From JAENVT01 sp040006755 (GTDB taxonomy: Bacteria; Actinomycetota; Acidimicrobiia; Acidimicrobiales; Ilumatobacteraceae), in the NCBI GenBank assembly GCA_040006755.1, contig JBDTWJ010000038.1:1-24136 (forward strand): a stretch of DNA of 24,136 nucleotides, given 5' to 3'. Below are positions 1 through 7,991 of this stretch, piece after piece; the first letter of the stretch is position 1, and each line of letters begins with the position of its first letter. Under the pieces are notes generated by a model. That model worked only from the letters and a program-made list of their open reading frames with translations, was not told the origin of the DNA and made no database searches. The translations under genes and the position numbers were made by a program.

Positions 1-22
1 GACGGGCGATAATGCAAGGACC

Positions 23-1396
23 ATGTCTCGTCTCGGTCACATCACAGAACCGGCCCGCCAGGTCGATGTCATTCACGAAACCGACGTGCTCGTGGTGGGC
101 TCGGGCCCGGCGGGTCTGGCCGCAGCGCTCGCGGCGGCCCGCACGGGCGTCGAGGTGACGCTGGTCGAGCGGTTCGGGTGCTTCGGCGGCAACATCACCG
201 CAGTCGGTGTTGAGGGCATGGCCTGGTACCGCCACGAGCAGACCATCGAGGCCAACGGCATCGGTCGCGAATTCGAAACCCGCGCGCACGAGATGGGCGC
301 CGCCGTTCCCGAGAGCCAATCGTTGTCGTTCGAGCTCGATGCGGAAGGTTTCAAACTGGTCGCTGACACGCTCGTCGAGGAAGCAGGCATCCGCGGCATG
401 TTGCACCGGTCGTTTGCTGCGCCGATCATGGAGGGCGACACGATCACGGGCATCATCACCGAGTCGAAAGCTGGCCGCGAGGCGATCCGCGCCGCCAGAG
501 TGATCGACGCCACCGGTGACGCCGATGTGGCCTATCGCGCCGGTGCGCCCACCCATCACACGCCGAAGGAACAGATGATGGCTGCGTCGGTCATGTTCCA
601 CCTCGCAGGGGTCGACAAGAAGGCGTTCATCGAGGGGATCAAGGCAGACCCGCAGACATACAAGGATTGGGCTGGCGGTGGCGAGTGGAGCATCGAGACC
701 GGGGGCAAGGAAGACGACATGTTCTCTCCGTTTCTGAAGCGTCCGTTCGAGCAGGCGATCAAGGACGGGTTGTTACCCGCAACGCTTTCGACGTTGGCGG
801 GAACTTGGGGTGCGATTCACGAGACGGGTGAGCTCACATACATGAACCTCGTCCACATGGACGGCATCGACGGCACCGATCCCGACGATCTGACGCGCGG
901 CGAGATCGAAGGTCGGCGGCAGGCGATGTATGCAATCGAGGCGCTGCGGCACTACACGCCCGGTTGCGAGGGGGCCCGTCTTCGCAACTTCGGTATGACG
1001 TTGGGTATCCGTGACACCCGCAAGATCGATGGCGTCTACAACATGACCGAGCGCGATGTTCGCGAGCAAGCACGGTTCGACGATGCGATCGGCATCTACC
1101 CGGAGTTCATCGACGGTTACGGCATCTTGATCCTGCCCACCACGGGTCGTTACTTCCAGCTCCCGTTGCGCAACCTGCTACCGAAGGGCGTGCGCAACCT
1201 GCTGGTGGCCGGACGATCGTCGGGCGGCGATCGTGTGTCGCACGCATCCACACGTAACATGTCGTGCTGTGCGGTACTGGGACAGGGTGCAGGTATCGCC
1301 GCCGCCCTCTCGGTGCAACTGGGTACCGAGTTCGACTCGTCCGACATCGTCGCCATCCAAAAGGAACTCGACCGGCAGGGTGTCCGCTATCAGTAG
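23..1396 (+). CDS. FAD-dependent oxidoreductase (FAD_oxidored family)
   Basis: A 457-residue flavoprotein. The N-terminus has a Rossmann dinucleotide-binding site (VVGSGPAGLAAALAAARTG, residues about 24-42) ending in the acidic residue of VTLVE. GCFGGN follows at about 52-57 and a second FAD contact, DATGDADVAYRAGAP, near residues 160-175. The C-terminus has NLLVAGRSSGGDRVSHAST and GQGAGIAAAL, which normally close the FAD site in this family. There is no signal peptide or membrane segment, so it should be cytoplasmic. The substrate cannot be read from sequence; relatives are annotated only as FAD-dependent oxidoreductases. AAGGA lies 3 bases before the ATG, an unusually close Shine-Dalgarno, but no better start is visible. 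The CDF transporter begins 9 bases after the stop, so the two are probably co-transcribed. Confidence 0.9.
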   Translation: MSRLGHITEPARQVDVIHETDVLVVGSGPAGLAAALAAARTGVEVTLVERFGCFGGNITAVGVEGMAWYRHEQTIEANGIGREFETRAHEMGAAVPESQSLSFELDAEGFKLVADTLVEEAGIRGMLHRSFAAPIMEGDTITGIITESKAGREAIRAARVIDATGDADVAYRAGAPTHHTPKEQMMAASVMFHLAGVDKKAFIEGIKADPQTYKDWAGGGEWSIETGGKEDDMFSPFLKRPFEQAIKDGLLPATLSTLAGTWGAIHETGELTYMNLVHMDGIDGTDPDDLTRGEIEGRRQAMYAIEALRHYTPGCEGARLRNFGMTLGIRDTRKIDGVYNMTERDVREQARFDDAIGIYPEFIDGYGILILPTTGRYFQLPLRNLLPKGVRNLLVAGRSSGGDRVSHASTRNMSCCAVLGQGAGIAAALSVQLGTEFDSSDIVAIQKELDRQGVRYQ

Positions 1397-1405
1397 AGCC
1401 GGCGA

Positions 1406-2299
1406 ATGAGCCATCGCCACGACCATGTAGGTGCACGGCACGTCAAACCATTGGTGATCACGTTCACTTTGATCGTCACGTTTCTGGTGGTTCAGGTCGT
1501 CGTGGGGATCGTCACCGATTCACTGGCCCTACTGTCGGATGCCGGTCATATGGCCACCGACGCGCTCGGGCTCGGCATGGCACTGGCAGCAATTCAGGCA
1601 GCGTCGAACGCTCGTGTCCATCCGCAACGCACGTTCGGTCTCTACCGCCTCGAGATCCTGGCGGCGTTGCTCAACGCCATCCTGTTGTTTGCTGTCGCCG
1701 GCTACGTGCTGATCGAGGCAATTGGCCGCATCGACGGCGCGCCCGATGTCGATTCGACCCCCGTCCTGATCGTCGGCGTCTTGGGACTGTGCGTCAACGT
1801 GATCGCGTTCTCCCTGCTGCGCGCCGGCGCGAAGGAGAGCCTCAACATGCGCGGCGCGTATTTGGAGGTGGTCTCTGACATGCTCGGATCCGTCGGCGTC
1901 ATCGTCGCCGCGGTTGTCTGGGGGGTAACGGGTTGGACGTGGGTCGATCCCGTGATCGGTGCAGTGATCGGCTTGTTCATCCTGCCCCGAGCGTGGCACC
2001 TTGGTCACGAGGCGCTGCTCGTGCTGGTGCAAGCGGCGCCGGCACGACTCGACATTCTCGAGTTGCGACGCGAACTGGGAACGATCACGGGTGTCGTCGA
2101 CGTGCACGACGTCCATGTCTGGACGTTGACGTCGGAGATGGAAGTCGCCACGGCGCACTTGATGGTCTCCGTCGGTACCGACTCCCACGCCGTGTTGGAT
2201 CAGGCTCGACACCTGCTCGCCGATCGACACGGCATCACCCACGCCACGTTGCAGGTAGAGCCGGATGATCACCATGGATGCGATGAAGTGACCTGGTAG
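1406..2299 (+). CDS. Cation diffusion facilitator (CzcD/ZnT-like) metal transporter
   Basis: A 297-residue inner-membrane protein with about six hydrophobic helices. The N-terminus is His-rich (MSHRHDH) and the C-terminus also carries histidines (DDHHGCDE), as expected for a Zn2+/Co2+/Cd2+ exporter working by proton antiport. TM2 has the family signature LLSDAGHMATDALGLGMAL, supplying the D/H...D metal ligands. TM5 reads YLEVVSDMLGSVGVI: the distal Asp is present but Glu stands where CzcD-type proteins usually have His. The last ~90 residues (from about ARLDILELRREL, with VDVHDVHVWTL) match the cytoplasmic CDF dimerisation domain. It follows the FAD oxidoreductase in a likely operon. Metal specificity is inferred from family only. 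Confidence 0.93.
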   Translation: MSHRHDHVGARHVKPLVITFTLIVTFLVVQVVVGIVTDSLALLSDAGHMATDALGLGMALAAIQAASNARVHPQRTFGLYRLEILAALLNAILLFAVAGYVLIEAIGRIDGAPDVDSTPVLIVGVLGLCVNVIAFSLLRAGAKESLNMRGAYLEVVSDMLGSVGVIVAAVVWGVTGWTWVDPVIGAVIGLFILPRAWHLGHEALLVLVQAAPARLDILELRRELGTITGVVDVHDVHVWTLTSEMEVATAHLMVSVGTDSHAVLDQARHLLADRHGITHATLQVEPDDHHGCDEVTW

Positions 2300-2328
2300 G
2301 TAACACGATCGTTCGATACTCTCGCGAC

Positions 2329-2742
2329 ATGCCCGAGATCGAACGTACCGACGCCGACTGGCGTGAATCACTGACGCCAGAGCAATACGAGGTGCTGCGC
2401 CGAGCCGGCACCGAGCGCGCATGGAGTGGCAAGTACGTCGATGAACACGCTGACGGCGCGTACCACTGCGCGGCGTGCGGCGCCGAGTTGTTCGACTCGT
2501 CGGCCAAGTACGAGTCGGGCAGCGGGTGGCCGAGCTTCTACAAGACGAAGGCCGCCGACGCCGTCGAGCTGATCGAGGATTCGAGTCATGGCATGATCCG
2601 CACCGAGGTCCGTTGCCGGCGCTGCGGTTCGCACCTCGGTCACCTGTTCCCTGATGGTCCTGCGCCGACCGGCGATCGCTTCTGCATGAACAGCCTTGCG
2701 CTGGATCTCGTTCCACAGGCGAACGACATCTCAGCCGGTTGA
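2329..2742 (+). CDS. msrB: Peptide-methionine (R)-S-oxide reductase MsrB
   Basis: A 137-residue protein that reduces methionine-R-sulfoxide in oxidised proteins. It is one SelR domain of normal length. Two CxxC pairs (C47/C50 in HCAACGAEL, C96/C99 in RCRRCGSHLGHLF) form the structural zinc site. SGSGWPSFY and the catalytic cysteine in RFCMNSLALDL (C119) are intact. No signal peptide is present, so it is cytosolic. It lies 29 bases after the CDF gene on the same strand. The 3' end faces the MFS gene, with a palindromic element between that starts 7 bases after this stop. Confidence 0.97.
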   Translation: MPEIERTDADWRESLTPEQYEVLRRAGTERAWSGKYVDEHADGAYHCAACGAELFDSSAKYESGSGWPSFYKTKAADAVELIEDSSHGMIRTEVRCRRCGSHLGHLFPDGPAPTGDRFCMNSLALDLVPQANDISAG

Positions 2743-2748
2743 AGTCCG

Positions 2749-2855
2749 TGCGATGAGAGATGAGCCGCCGGGCACCGCAAATCTCTCATCGCGCTGGTCG
2801 GAGCTGCCGGTGAGATGAGAGATGTGCGGAAGGGTGCGGCTCATCTCTCATCGCA
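2749..2855. repeat. 107-bp nested palindromic element, four GATGAGAGAT cores
   Basis: The outer arms form a perfect 20-bp inverted repeat: TGCGATGAGAGATGAGCCGC at 2749-2768 and its reverse complement at 2836-2855. Inside lies a second inverted repeat, 2775-2790 against 2814-2829, with 15 of 16 positions paired (CCGCA-A/C-ATCTCTCATC). The same bases can also fold as two adjacent hairpins, each with a 19-nt loop: 2750-2761/2781-2792 (12 bp) and 2814-2823/2843-2852 (10 bp). The element sits between the convergent msrB and MFS genes, and the MFS stop codon lies inside its right arm. A fifth core copy occurs at 22439-22451. It could be a REP/BIME-like repeat, a small non-autonomous mobile element or a bidirectional terminator. 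No U-tract supports simple intrinsic termination. Confidence 0.85.
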
Positions 2856-4098
2856 TGGTCGGCGCGATGAGACCCGCTGCGTTCCTCAACGAAATGGCGG
2901 CGCCGCACGCGGCGATCAGCATGACGGCAGCTGCGACCACATACGCGGCGCGAACGTCGGCGGTCGCGGCAATCACGGCGCCCGTTGCGGCCCCGAACGG
3001 CTGACCGCCCCAAGCCGTCATGCGGCCGATCACGTTGACACTCGATCGCAATTCGTCGGGCGCAGCGAGTTGGCGGTATGTGAGCCCAACCATGATCGTG
3101 ACGGTCAGTGACCACGACAGGAGGGCAATCGCCACCAGCGCCGACATCCACAGCGAGTTGGCGGCGAGCAGCGTCACCAGAGTGCCCGACGCTGCGAGTG
3201 ATCCCGGAGTCAGGAAGCGGACTCGATTCGGGCGAAAGATCCGACGGAATAGAAGGCTGGCAACAAGGCTGCCGACGCCGATGGCGCCGTAGAACAGGCC
3301 GATCCTGCCGTCATCGGCGGGCACACCGAGTTCTTCCACCGCGTACGGCACCAGCAGTCCCAGCACCGAGCCGAACGCGAACGAGTTGCCGAACCCGCAG
3401 ATGAGCAGTGTTGCCACCGTGCGCTCACCGCGAATGAATTTTAAGGCACGAGCGACGGTGGTTCGTAGTCCGGCGTTCGTCGTCGGAACGGATGTCTCGC
3501 GAAACGAGGAACGGATGCTCGCCAGGATGGCGGCGGCGACGAAGAAGCTCGCCGAGTCGATCCAGATCGCGTTGGTCGCACCGATCCACGCCGCGAGCAC
3601 TCCGGCGATGACGGGGCCGGCAATGTCACTGCACGACGCCAAACTCGACAACACCCCGTTTGCGGCGGGTAGCAGCCTTGGGCCGACCAACGCAGGTACA
3701 GCGCCGAACACCGCCGCATCGGAAAATACATACGCAGTCGCGGCAAGCAGGGCGACGACGTATATTTGAGCAATCGTGAGCACGCCAAGGAGGTCGGCGA
3801 TCGGAATCGTTGCCACGAGCGCGCCCTCGATGAGGTTGCCGCCGAGAATGAGCCGGCGACGACTCCCTCTGTCCGCTATCGGGCCTGCAACGAGTCCGAA
3901 TATGAGATATGGCACGACGCGAAGTGCGAACAAGGCTCCGGTCTGCGCTGCAGATCCGGTGATCTGATAGACGACCAGCGGTAGGACGACACCGGTCACC
4001 GCACTGCCGGACATCGAGATCGCTTCAGCCGTTGCCCAACGCACGAAACCCGGCTCGGCACGCAACGTCCGGTGCTCGCTCGCCACGTGCAACATCAT
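2848..4098 (-). CDS. Major facilitator superfamily transporter
   Basis: A 416-residue integral membrane protein with about 12 hydrophobic segments. It looks like an MFS exporter of the enterobactin-exporter/MFS_3 type. VAGPIADRGSRRRLILGGN (about residues 74-92) is the conserved loop 2-3 motif (G-x3-D-R-x-G-R-R). The interdomain loop includes FRETSVPTTNAGLRTTVARA. The start has two adjacent ATG codons (4098 and 4095) and either could be used. No substrate can be assigned. It is a single-gene unit convergent with msrB; the last codons and stop fall inside the palindromic element at 2749-2855. Confidence 0.92.
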   Translation of the reverse strand: MMLHVASEHRTLRAEPGFVRWATAEAISMSGSAVTGVVLPLVVYQITGSAAQTGALFALRVVPYLIFGLVAGPIADRGSRRRLILGGNLIEGALVATIPIADLLGVLTIAQIYVVALLAATAYVFSDAAVFGAVPALVGPRLLPAANGVLSSLASCSDIAGPVIAGVLAAWIGATNAIWIDSASFFVAAAILASIRSSFRETSVPTTNAGLRTTVARALKFIRGERTVATLLICGFGNSFAFGSVLGLLVPYAVEELGVPADDGRIGLFYGAIGVGSLVASLLFRRIFRPNRVRFLTPGSLAASGTLVTLLAANSLWMSALVAIALLSWSLTVTIMVGLTYRQLAAPDELRSSVNVIGRMTAWGGQPFGAATGAVIAATADVRAAYVVAAAVMLIAACGAAISLRNAAGLIAPTMR

Positions 4099-4231
4099 TC
4101 CGCAACTACTGCTACGAATACCGCTTCAATCGACTTCCCACGTGTAGCCGTCGGCGACGAGCTTGGCAATTCCATCAGCAGGAATCGGCCGTGCCAGCTA
4201 GTAGGAAGGTTGTTGACGGTGCTGTGGCTGA
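4099..4231. other. Degraded intergenic DNA with a possible C-terminal remnant
   Basis: No intact gene is seen between the MFS start and the AHSA1 pseudogene. The minus strand at 4126-4195 reads RPIPADGIAKLVADGYTWEVD and then a stop, which looks like a natural protein C-terminus. A TAG codon blocks it a few codons upstream. It may be the tail of a decayed gene. I cannot name the family, and chance remains possible. Confidence 0.3.
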
Positions 4232-4644
4232 ACGAAGATCTACATCCGCACCACACCGGAACGGCTGTGGCACGCCATCACCGACCCGGACGAGCGAGGC
4301 AAGTTCCAGTTCGGCAACACGATCAAGTCGAGATGACGAATCCCGGCGCGCCCGGCATGTTGCTCGGCGAAGGCGAGAACCTGGAGGTCGACCCACCTCG
4401 ACGGCTCGTGCAGACGATGGACGCACTGTGGGGCGACGACGTGAAGAGCGAGGGAACGTCACGCATCACTTGGGAGATCGAACCGGTCGGCGACTCGTGC
4501 CGCCTCGTGGTGACACACGATCAACTCCGCGAAGGTGCGAACGATCAGTTGTATGGCGGCTGGCCCATGATCCTCTCTGGTCTGAAGACGTGGCTGGAGA
4601 CTGGCGAGGTGCTGACGACACCGGGATCATTGATGTACGGCTGA
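4232..4644 (+). pseudogene. AHSA1/SRPBCC-domain protein, start lost and internally frameshifted
   Basis: Two frames together encode an activator-of-Hsp90 homologue 1 type (START/SRPBCC) domain. The first, from 4235, reads KIYIRTTPERLWHAITDPDE then RGKFQFGNTIKS and stops. The second starts near 4331 and reads EMTNPGAPGMLLGEGENLEV through GGWPMILSGLKTWLETGE to LTTPGSLMYG and the stop at 4644. Family members typically have about 8-9 residues (FTPGSRY-like) between these halves. They are missing, so a deletion of 3k+1 bases near 4329-4332 best explains the break. The expected ATG-ACG-AAG start has become TGA-ACG-AAG, so there is no start codon either. Relatives often sit next to an ArsR repressor; none is present. 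Two independent lesions argue for real decay rather than a sequencing error. Confidence 0.82.
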
Positions 4645-4692
4645 GACGTCTCCGACCTTGTAGAACAGGCGTCGTCTTGCCACACTTGCGCT

Positions 4693-7137
4693 GTGATTCA
4701 CGAAGGTCGGGGGAGGCAGGTCTTTCAGCGCTCGTACGTCGTCGCGGGCCTGGCGACATGCGCTTTGGTGACCATCCTCGACCTGACCTCTGAATCACTC
4801 GCCCTGGTCCCACTCCTCGTGCTCGCTCCGCTGGTGGCTTCCGGTGGAACACGTCAGGGAACTCTTCTCGTCGCGGCGGTCACAGCAGCGGTTGCTTTCC
4901 CTCTCGGTTGGGCCGACGGCATCGGCGGTAGCGGACGTCATTGGGTCGCACTTTTCACGACGGCGCTGGGTGGCGCACTCGCTGTTTGGGCCGCCAGCAC
5001 TCGAGCGGCGAGAGACCGGCAACTTGCGGCAACGCTGCCGATCATGCGTCGCGCGGATCGTCTCAAGGCGGCGTTGGCGACCGGTCGCATGGGGGAGTGG
5101 AGCTGGGATCGACGGACCGGCGAGGTCATTTGGGATGCGAACGTCGCCATGTTGTTCGGCATCACCGACGGGACGTTCGGCGGAACGTTCGAGGAGTGGA
5201 TCCATTCACTCGACGAACGCGATCGAAACATGGTGCAACAGGCCGTGGCGACTGGGGTCGACCGACGCGAGCCGTTCCGGTTCGACCATCGCTCCACCTG
5301 GTCGGACGGAAGCGTTCACTGGATCGAAGGCATCGGTGATGTGATCGTCTCGGAATCCACAGATGAAGTCATCGGAGCCTTCGGGTTGGCGATCGACATC
5401 GACGAGCGCCATCGCGAGATCGAGGAACACACCCGGTTGTTGGAGATCGAACGACGCCAACGCGACCGAGTCGAGTACCTCGCGAAGGTCAATGACGTGC
5501 TGGCGTACTCCGTCGACGCCAGCGAGATCGTGCAGCGCGTGACGCAATCAGTGATACCCGAACTCGCCGAATGGTGCTCCATCGTTATCGCAATTGATCG
5601 GCGTCGCGATCGACCTTCGATCACCGTTGCTCATTGCGATGCCGAAATGGTGGCGTGGGCCGAGAAGGTGCAGCGTGACTACCCCTACGATCCCGATGCC
5701 CCATGGGGTGCAGCCGGCGCCATTCGCACCGGTCGACGTGAGGTCTTCAACGAAATTGATCCAGTGGTGTTTCGCCTGCCGGGTGGCCACTTGCTCGAGC
5801 AGATGGGGTTGCGGTCGGTCATTACCGTTCCCGTCGTTGGTGCGCTCGGCACGATTGGCGCGATGCAGTTGATCCGTTGTCACGAGCAGCCGCCGTTCGA
5901 AGACGCTGAAATCGAACTGATCGAGGAGCTCGCAGGTCGTCTCGGCTCAGCGTTGAACGTTGCCGTTCTGTTCGACAGACAGGCCCGGGGTCGTGCAGCC
6001 CTGGAGACCCTGCAACAGGTCAGCGGGCGCATCGCATCCGCCGCCACGACCGGCAAGATCGTGCACGCCGTGCTCACGTTCGGCTCATCAGGACTTGGAG
6101 CAGACGGTGGCGTGGTGTTCCTCCTCAACGACGAGGGTGAGCTGACCGTCAAGGAGTCGACCGTGGCTGTCGACACGACAAGTGATGCTCAGGTGGACGT
6201 TGCGCAGCAAGCAATTGACAAGGGTGCCGTGATTGAGGCGGCGCTGGGCCCGCAGTCGTCCGCTCGCACTGCGTTGGGCGTGCCCCTTCGAATCTTGAAC
6301 CGCACGCTGGGGGCACTCGTCTTCATATTTCAGGACGAGCGCGACTTCACACCCGAAGAGCTGTCGATGTTGGTGACACTCGGTTCGCGCTGCGCCGGTG
6401 CAATCGAGCGGGCCACGTTGTACGAACGCGACCGCGACATCGCGTTGACCTTCCAGCACCGCCTCATGCCCGCGTTACCCCGTACCCCCGAGTGGATCGA
6501 TATCGCAGCGGGGTATCGCCCAGCTTCTGGCATGGCAATCGGAGGAGATTGGTACCAAGTGCTCGACGCCGGCGGCGGCAGGGTAGCGGCCGTCGTCGGC
6601 GACGCCGTCGGCCACGGCCTTGTCGCGGCCGCGGCAATGGGCCAGTTGCGAGCCTCGATTGCTACTGCTGTGGCGAATGATGCCGAACCGAACCACGCTA
6701 TTGCCGCCGTTGACCTGTTCGCGGTGCAGGGCGCGGACACGCTCGGTGCCTCGGTTGCGTACGTGCTCTTCGAGCCTGATGGGCTCGCCAGATACGCGAG
6801 CGCCGGCCACGTGCCGGTTGTGTTGGTGCCGACGTGTCGCCCGGGTGAGTTGCTCGAGGGCGGGCGACGACCGCTGCTCGGTTTCAACGCTCCGGGGCAG
6901 CCCAACCTGACAGCCGATTTCCCCTTCGTCACTGGAGACGTCGTGGTGATGTTCACCGATGGTCTCGTCGAACGGCGCGGTGAGTCGATCGACGACGGCC
7001 TCAAACGTCTGCTCGAAGCAATCGAGCAGACGCGTGAGCTGTCGCCTCAAGCAATGTGCGCGTCGCTGGTCGAACGCTTGACCGATGGCTACGATCCTGA
7101 CGACGACATCGCAGTGCTCGTCGTCAAACGCAACTGA
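4693..7137 (+). CDS. Membrane PAS-GAF-GAF-SpoIIE (PP2C-type) serine phosphatase
   Basis: An 814-residue RsbU/SpoIIE-like sensor phosphatase. Residues about 13-102 hold three to four hydrophobic helices. A PAS domain follows at about 125-238 (GRMGEWSWDRRTGEVIWDAN ... SDGSVHWIEGIGDV), then a coiled segment at about 238-262. Two GAF-like domains lie at about 265-425 and 430-580. The SpoIIE PP2C domain fills about 600-812 with its metal-binding acidic residues: GGDWYQV, VVGDAVGHG, MFTDGLVERR and DPDDDIAVLVV. The start is GTG; no upstream alternative keeps the membrane region. It should dephosphorylate a STAS anti-anti-sigma factor, and the one at 10083-10388 is the obvious candidate (inference). 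It ends 5 bases before the convergent small membrane-protein gene. Confidence 0.92.
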   Translation: MIHEGRGRQVFQRSYVVAGLATCALVTILDLTSESLALVPLLVLAPLVASGGTRQGTLLVAAVTAAVAFPLGWADGIGGSGRHWVALFTTALGGALAVWAASTRAARDRQLAATLPIMRRADRLKAALATGRMGEWSWDRRTGEVIWDANVAMLFGITDGTFGGTFEEWIHSLDERDRNMVQQAVATGVDRREPFRFDHRSTWSDGSVHWIEGIGDVIVSESTDEVIGAFGLAIDIDERHREIEEHTRLLEIERRQRDRVEYLAKVNDVLAYSVDASEIVQRVTQSVIPELAEWCSIVIAIDRRRDRPSITVAHCDAEMVAWAEKVQRDYPYDPDAPWGAAGAIRTGRREVFNEIDPVVFRLPGGHLLEQMGLRSVITVPVVGALGTIGAMQLIRCHEQPPFEDAEIELIEELAGRLGSALNVAVLFDRQARGRAALETLQQVSGRIASAATTGKIVHAVLTFGSSGLGADGGVVFLLNDEGELTVKESTVAVDTTSDAQVDVAQQAIDKGAVIEAALGPQSSARTALGVPLRILNRTLGALVFIFQDERDFTPEELSMLVTLGSRCAGAIERATLYERDRDIALTFQHRLMPALPRTPEWIDIAAGYRPASGMAIGGDWYQVLDAGGGRVAAVVGDAVGHGLVAAAAMGQLRASIATAVANDAEPNHAIAAVDLFAVQGADTLGASVAYVLFEPDGLARYASAGHVPVVLVPTCRPGELLEGGRRPLLGFNAPGQPNLTADFPFVTGDVVVMFTDGLVERRGESIDDGLKRLLEAIEQTRELSPQAMCASLVERLTDGYDPDDDIAVLVVKRN

Positions 7138-7142
7138 GGGAT

Positions 7143-7412
7143 TCAGCGGTGGCGGACGCTTGACTGGTCGACCGGATCGGCTGTTTCGTGGTGTCGGCTC
7201 TTCTGTACCAAAGCCATGAGCGCCAAGGCGACGAGTCCGAGGAGGACGATCGAGCCGAAACGTCGACGTGTCTTGCGACGCCGCGGACGCGCCAGAACGG
7301 GCAGGTCCTCGATGCGTGACTTCGCCTCTTCGACGAGATCCGACAAGGTGCTGGCACCCGACTCGACGGCACTCTTTCCGCTTTCTACGACACTTTTCAA
7401 GGCACTCGACAT
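7143..7412 (-). CDS. Small single-pass membrane protein
   Basis: An 89-residue protein with no family I recognise. The N-terminal half is Ser/Glu/Lys-rich and probably helical (KSVVESGKSAVESGASTLSD). A basic stretch follows (RPRRRKTRRRFG) and then one transmembrane helix (SIVLLGLVALALMALVQ). By the positive-inside rule the N-terminal half would be cytoplasmic. The general layout resembles small YtxH-like stress proteins, but this is not a confident match. I chose the ATG at 7412 because GGAG lies 8 bases upstream; an in-frame start at 7508 would add 32 residues of basic, non-conserved-looking sequence. A SigF-like promoter lies at 7475-7501, consistent with stress induction. Confidence 0.75.
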   Translation of the reverse strand: MSSALKSVVESGKSAVESGASTLSDLVEEAKSRIEDLPVLARPRRRKTRRRFGSIVLLGLVALALMALVQKSRHHETADPVDQSSVRHR

Positions 7413-7474
7413 CTCAGTCACTCCGATTCTGTAGCTCTTTGCTCGTGCGCGCTGTGTACTCGACAGCGCATGGA

Positions 7475-7501
7475 GTACCCGGCCAACCGGGTTTCCAATC
7501 C
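7475..7501 (-). promoter_or_regulatory. Candidate SigF-type promoter (GGATT-N16-GGGTAC)
   Basis: Read on the minus strand, GGATT (7501-7497) is followed by 16 bases and GGGTAC (7480-7475). The published mycobacterial SigF consensus is roughly GGTTT-N15-17-GGGTA, so only one -35 base differs. The element lies 62 bases before the small membrane-protein ATG. Confidence 0.5.
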
Positions 7502-7517
7502 TCGACAAGGATAGGTC

Positions 7518-7898
7518 TCATTGCTCGGACGCCCGTTTCGTCAGCGTTACCCCGGCAGCCGTGAACTCGTACTGATCCACCACCGAGCGGAGAATGTTTG
7601 CGGCAAGATCGTCGGGCTCAACATCGACCTGCCCGGACTCGAGGGTGAGCCCGGCGACTAGTTGGTGGCCGTCGAGTCGGAATTTGGTGCGTACTCGGTC
7701 GCCCACATGCCGCTCTGCGAGCAGTGAGAAGACTTCGTCGAGCGCTAACCGGAGGTCGTCGATCTCGTCGACTGTGAACCCTGCTTCCGCGCCCAAGGAG
7801 GCTGCGATCATGCGCACTGTCGATGCGTACCGCGTTCGCAATGGAACGATCACTTCGAAGTGATCGTCCTCACCGCTCGGTTGGAGGTCGGATGCCAT
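7518..7898 (-). CDS. UsfX/RsbW-like anti-sigma regulatory protein
   Basis: A 126-residue protein with a HATPase_c_2 (RsbW) fold pattern. DEIDDLRLALDEVFSLLAER (residues about 44-63) aligns with the N-box region of anti-sigma kinases, and it ends in ILRSVVDQYEF ... GVTLTKR. The layout matches mycobacterial UsfX, the SigF anti-sigma factor, which also has DLRLAVDEVCTRL and a late VxLTxR strand. The Asn of the classic N-box (E-x2-TNA) is not conserved here (Leu in its place). Neither a clear D-x-G nor a G-x-G-L ATP-lid motif is visible, so kinase activity is doubtful. It is transcribed divergently from the LuxR gene, 93 bases apart. Its likely role is to bind the sigma factor at 9193-9987 or compete with the kinase at 8692-9105; this is inferred. 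Confidence 0.75.
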   Translation of the reverse strand: MASDLQPSGEDDHFEVIVPLRTRYASTVRMIAASLGAEAGFTVDEIDDLRLALDEVFSLLAERHVGDRVRTKFRLDGHQLVAGLTLESGQVDVEPDDLAANILRSVVDQYEFTAAGVTLTKRASEQ

Positions 7899-7956
7899 TG
7901 CGCAGAACGCTACCCGTTGTCGACGTGGTCGAGTTGGCCAAAGCTGCCGGGGGGCT

Positions 7957-7982
7957 GTTTGGGGCTGTGAGCAGGCGGGTAC
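7957..7982 (+). promoter_or_regulatory. Candidate SigF-type promoter before the LuxR gene
   Basis: GTTT (7957-7960), exactly 16 bases, then GGGTAC (7977-7982) fit the SigF -35/-10 consensus. The ATG follows 9 bases after the -10 hexamer. Transcription from this site would therefore begin at or just before the start codon, and no convincing Shine-Dalgarno is present, so the mRNA may be leaderless. Confidence 0.55.
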
Positions 7983-7991
7983 TCCCAGGCA

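Noticed and set aside
1529..2716. 395-residue minus-strand open frame
   Set aside because: It is antisense to the CDF and msrB genes, with Arg/Ser-rich composition typical of high-GC shadow frames.
2749..2855. Clustered repeats considered as a CRISPR array
   Set aside because: The copies are inverted, not direct; spacing is not array-like; there are only four cores and no cas genes.
7899..7991. A SigF promoter for the UsfX-like gene (minus strand GGGTAG near 7911)
   Set aside because: A GGGTAG is present, but the bases 16 upstream (AACT) do not resemble the -35.
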